Positions 62,276 to 64,000 of a stretch of 64,000 nucleotides of DNA are shown here, piece after piece (position 1 is the first letter of the stretch; the number at the start of each line of letters is the position of its first letter). A program made the translations under genes and the position numbers. The DNA is from Allobosea sp. ASV33. Its GTDB lineage: Bacteria; Pseudomonadota; Alphaproteobacteria; Rhizobiales; Beijerinckiaceae. The notes beneath the pieces were generated by a model. That model did no database searches, had not been told where the DNA came from, and worked only from the letters and a program-made list of their open reading frames with translations. The DNA lies in the NCBI RefSeq assembly GCF_016428755.1, contig NZ_JAELTI010000001.1, positions 1 through 64,000 on the forward strand, written 5' to 3'.

Positions 62276-63014
62276 CGTGCTCAAGCTCGAACAGATTCGC
62301 AAATTCTACAATGCAGGCACTCCGGTCGAGACGGAGGTGCTGCATGGCATCGATCTCAAGCTCGCGGCCGGAGAGTTCGTGGCGCTGATGGGGCCGTCCG
62401 GCTCGGGCAAGAGCACGCTGCTGAACATCATCGGTCTGCTCGACCGGCCGACCTCCGGCACCGTCTCGATCAACGGCCAGAACACCGCGGGCATGAGCGA
62501 TTCCGAGATGACCGCATTGCGCGGACACACCATCGGCTTCGTCTTCCAATATCACTACCTGATCTCGGCCTTCACGGCGGCCGAGAACGTGATGATGCCT
62601 ATGATGGTCGATCATGGCCGTCGAACAGATGCGATGCAGGACGTCGCCTATGGCTTGCTCGCCGATGTCGAGCTGACGCGCTGGCGCGACAACCGAGCCA
62701 CCAACATGTCTGGCGGCCAGCAGCAGCGCGTCGCGATCGCGCGTGCGCTGGCGATGAACCCCTCGCTGGTACTCGCGGACGAGCCCACCGGCAATCTCGA
62801 CAGCGTTTCGGCCGATGGTGTCTTCGACCTGATGCGACGCATCAATACGGAGCATTCGACGACCTTCCTGATCGTCACGCACAATCTCGATCTCGCCATG
62901 CGCTGCGACCGGATTCTCGACGTCATCGACGGCCGGATCTCGGGACAGGAGGCCGCGGAGGCAGAAAATATCCCCGGGTCGCGCGCCGTAGCTGAACCGC
63001 TGTCGCCGGCCTGA
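62268..63014 (+). CDS. MacB/LolD-type ABC transporter ATPase
   Basis: 248 residues from a GTG. Walker [10 protein letters not shown] (42-50), Q-loop [10 protein letters not shown], signature NMSGGQQQR, Walker [14 protein letters not shown] and H-loop [10 protein letters not shown]. With the adaptor and permease it makes a complete MacAB-like tripartite pump; an outer-membrane channel is not in the window. Substrate unknown. Confidence 0.88.
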   Translation: MADVLKLEQIRKFYNAGTPVETEVLHGIDLKLAAGEFVALMGPSGSGKSTLLNIIGLLDRPTSGTVSINGQNTAGMSDSEMTALRGHTIGFVFQYHYLISAFTAAENVMMPMMVDHGRRTDAMQDVAYGLLADVELTRWRDNRATNMSGGQQQRVAIARALAMNPSLVLADEPTGNLDSVSADGVFDLMRRINTEHSTTFLIVTHNLDLAMRCDRILDVIDGRISGQEAAEAENIPGSRAVAEPLSPA

Positions 63015-63106
63015 GATTCGCGCGGGCCGATCGCGAGCGGCTCGCCATGCGATCGACGGAGCGGCGCTAGCGAGCCGCTCCCATCCCTGCCCAGAACGAG
63101 GCTTCG

Positions 63107-64000
63107 ATGTTTGGCCAGCCCTCAGCCGCCTCGCGCCTATTCGAACGGGTTGCGATACTGCCCGCAACGCTCATGGGCTTCGTCTTCGCGACCAGCGGCT
63201 GGCACCAGCTCTGGCTGTCACTGCTCTCGGTGGTGGTCTTCACCTTGAATGCCGCGCCCCTCGAAATCCAGCGGCGGATCGTCGATGCCGCCGTCAAGGG
63301 CGGTGCGTTTCGTCCGATCTTGCTGCTTACGATCGGCTACCTCGCCGTTGTGCTTGCCTTCGGACTGATCAAGCTCCTCACCAATGTCTATCGCGGGTGG
63401 ATCGCTGAGAGCGCGGTTCGCGCTCTGCGGCTGGTGATCGATCGGCGGCTGGACGACATCGACCACGAGAGACGTCAGGGAACGACAGATGCGGTCAGCA
63501 TCTCGATGATCCTGGCAGAGTGCGACGACATCGGCGGCTTCGTGGGCACGAGCATCAGCGTTCCCATCTTGGAAGGCGGCTTTCTGGTCACGGTTTTCGC
63601 CTATCTGGCTTATCTCCAACCTTGGATGGCGCTGATCGGGTTTGCCGTTCTGACGCCGCAGCTGATTTTCGTTCCCCTGATGCAGCGCGCGATCAATCGT
63701 CGCGTCACCCATCGGATCACTCTGCTCAGGAGCGTCGGCCACGACATCCTCGTGGTCCATTCGGCTTCGAGCAGCCGCGACGAGCATCGGAAATTTGATC
63801 TGGTCTTCAGCCTGAACGTCGGCGTGCTGAAGCTAAAGACGACGATGAACTTCTTGATGAACTTCACCTACAGCCTCGGCATCGGCGCGATCCTTGGCTT
63901 CGGCGGCTGGCTCGTGCTGCGGGGGCAAGCCGACATCGCCACCGTCGTGACGTTCGTCTCCGCTTTGGGGAAGATCGTGGATCCCTGGAACGACCTTGTC
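63107..64000 (+). CDS. ABC transporter transmembrane protein (3' partial)
   Basis: At least 298 residues from the ATG at 63107, running off the window. The visible part is an ABC type-1 transmembrane domain: several hydrophobic helices (LLLTIGYLAVVLAFGLIKLL, GGFLVTVFAYLAYLQPWMAL, MNFTYSLGIGAILGFGGWLV) and coupling-type loops (MQRAINRRVTHR). An ATPase domain would be expected downstream. It follows the MacB-like ATPase by 92 bp. Confidence 0.75.
   Translation, partial: MFGQPSAASRLFERVAILPATLMGFVFATSGWHQLWLSLLSVVVFTLNAAPLEIQRRIVDAAVKGGAFRPILLLTIGYLAVVLAFGLIKLLTNVYRGWIAESAVRALRLVIDRRLDDIDHERRQGTTDAVSISMILAECDDIGGFVGTSISVPILEGGFLVTVFAYLAYLQPWMALIGFAVLTPQLIFVPLMQRAINRRVTHRITLLRSVGHDILVVHSASSSRDEHRKFDLVFSLNVGVLKLKTTMNFLMNFTYSLGIGAILGFGGWLVLRGQADIATVVTFVSALGKIVDPWNDLV

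Overview
The window is GC-rich DNA from an alphaproteobacterium, most likely of the order Hyphomicrobiales. The main evidence is a complete repABC replication/partition module (20.8-24.5 kb, minus strand) with an antisense counter-transcript RNA between repB and repC, plus an RHE_PE00001-family gene and many plasmid-type toxin-antitoxin loci. At least the central part is therefore a large plasmid or a plasmid-derived chromid. The genus cannot be fixed from the sequence.

Layout. 0-0.7 kb: end of an alpha/beta-hydrolase-like gene and a small exported cyclophilin-fold protein. 0.8-10.6 kb: three-gene minus-strand operon of a giant DUF4011/SF1 helicase/Vsr-like nuclease/DUF3320 protein, a SbcD-like phosphoesterase and a SbcC/YhaN-like ATPase. 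10.8-11.3 kb: two small stress-type genes. 11.7-14.5 kb: a decayed TM0106-type RecB nuclease/helicase facing an intact WYL regulator. 14.7-20.8 kb: HigBA, RHE_PE00001, tyrosine integrase, MazEF with tandem operators, a 5' tRNA-Val(CAC) fragment, a WGR protein and an orphan MbcA/ParS-type antitoxin. 20.8-24.5 kb: repABC. 24.5-29.7 kb: gene-poor DNA with two diverged copies of a non-coding A-B module, three related hairpins, an XRE regulator and small hypotheticals. 29.7-31.4 kb: a phosphoesterase fused to an MbcA/ParS-like domain, with a second MbcA/ParS protein.

32.0-44.4 kb is the most unusual region. Two operons diverge from about 38 kb. Rightward: a two-TM exported protein, a membrane-anchored fusion of a degenerate SIR2-like domain to a PtuA/SMC-like ATPase, an HNH nuclease resembling PtuB, and a patatin-like lipase. 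Leftward: a lipoprotein, an M23-SleB peptidoglycan hydrolase, a small protein and a HEPN-like protein. A QxK nuclease-like gene converges on the left operon. I read this as a candidate envelope-linked, Septu-like defence island. The family assignments come from motifs; the grouping into one system is inference.

44.4-48.1 kb: a broken gluzincin-type fragment, then a gluzincin metallopeptidase/MBL-hydrolase gene pair. 48.6-52.1 kb: tniA (5'-truncated), tniB and tniQ of a Tn5053/Tn7-like transposon. 52.5 kb: BrnA antitoxin without a visible BrnT. 53.5-64 kb: a co-directional stress/transport block of acetate kinase, MgtA-type P-ATPase, two BON-domain proteins, a DUF1269-like protein, a HlyD/MacB-type ABC exporter and a partial ABC transporter running off the window end.
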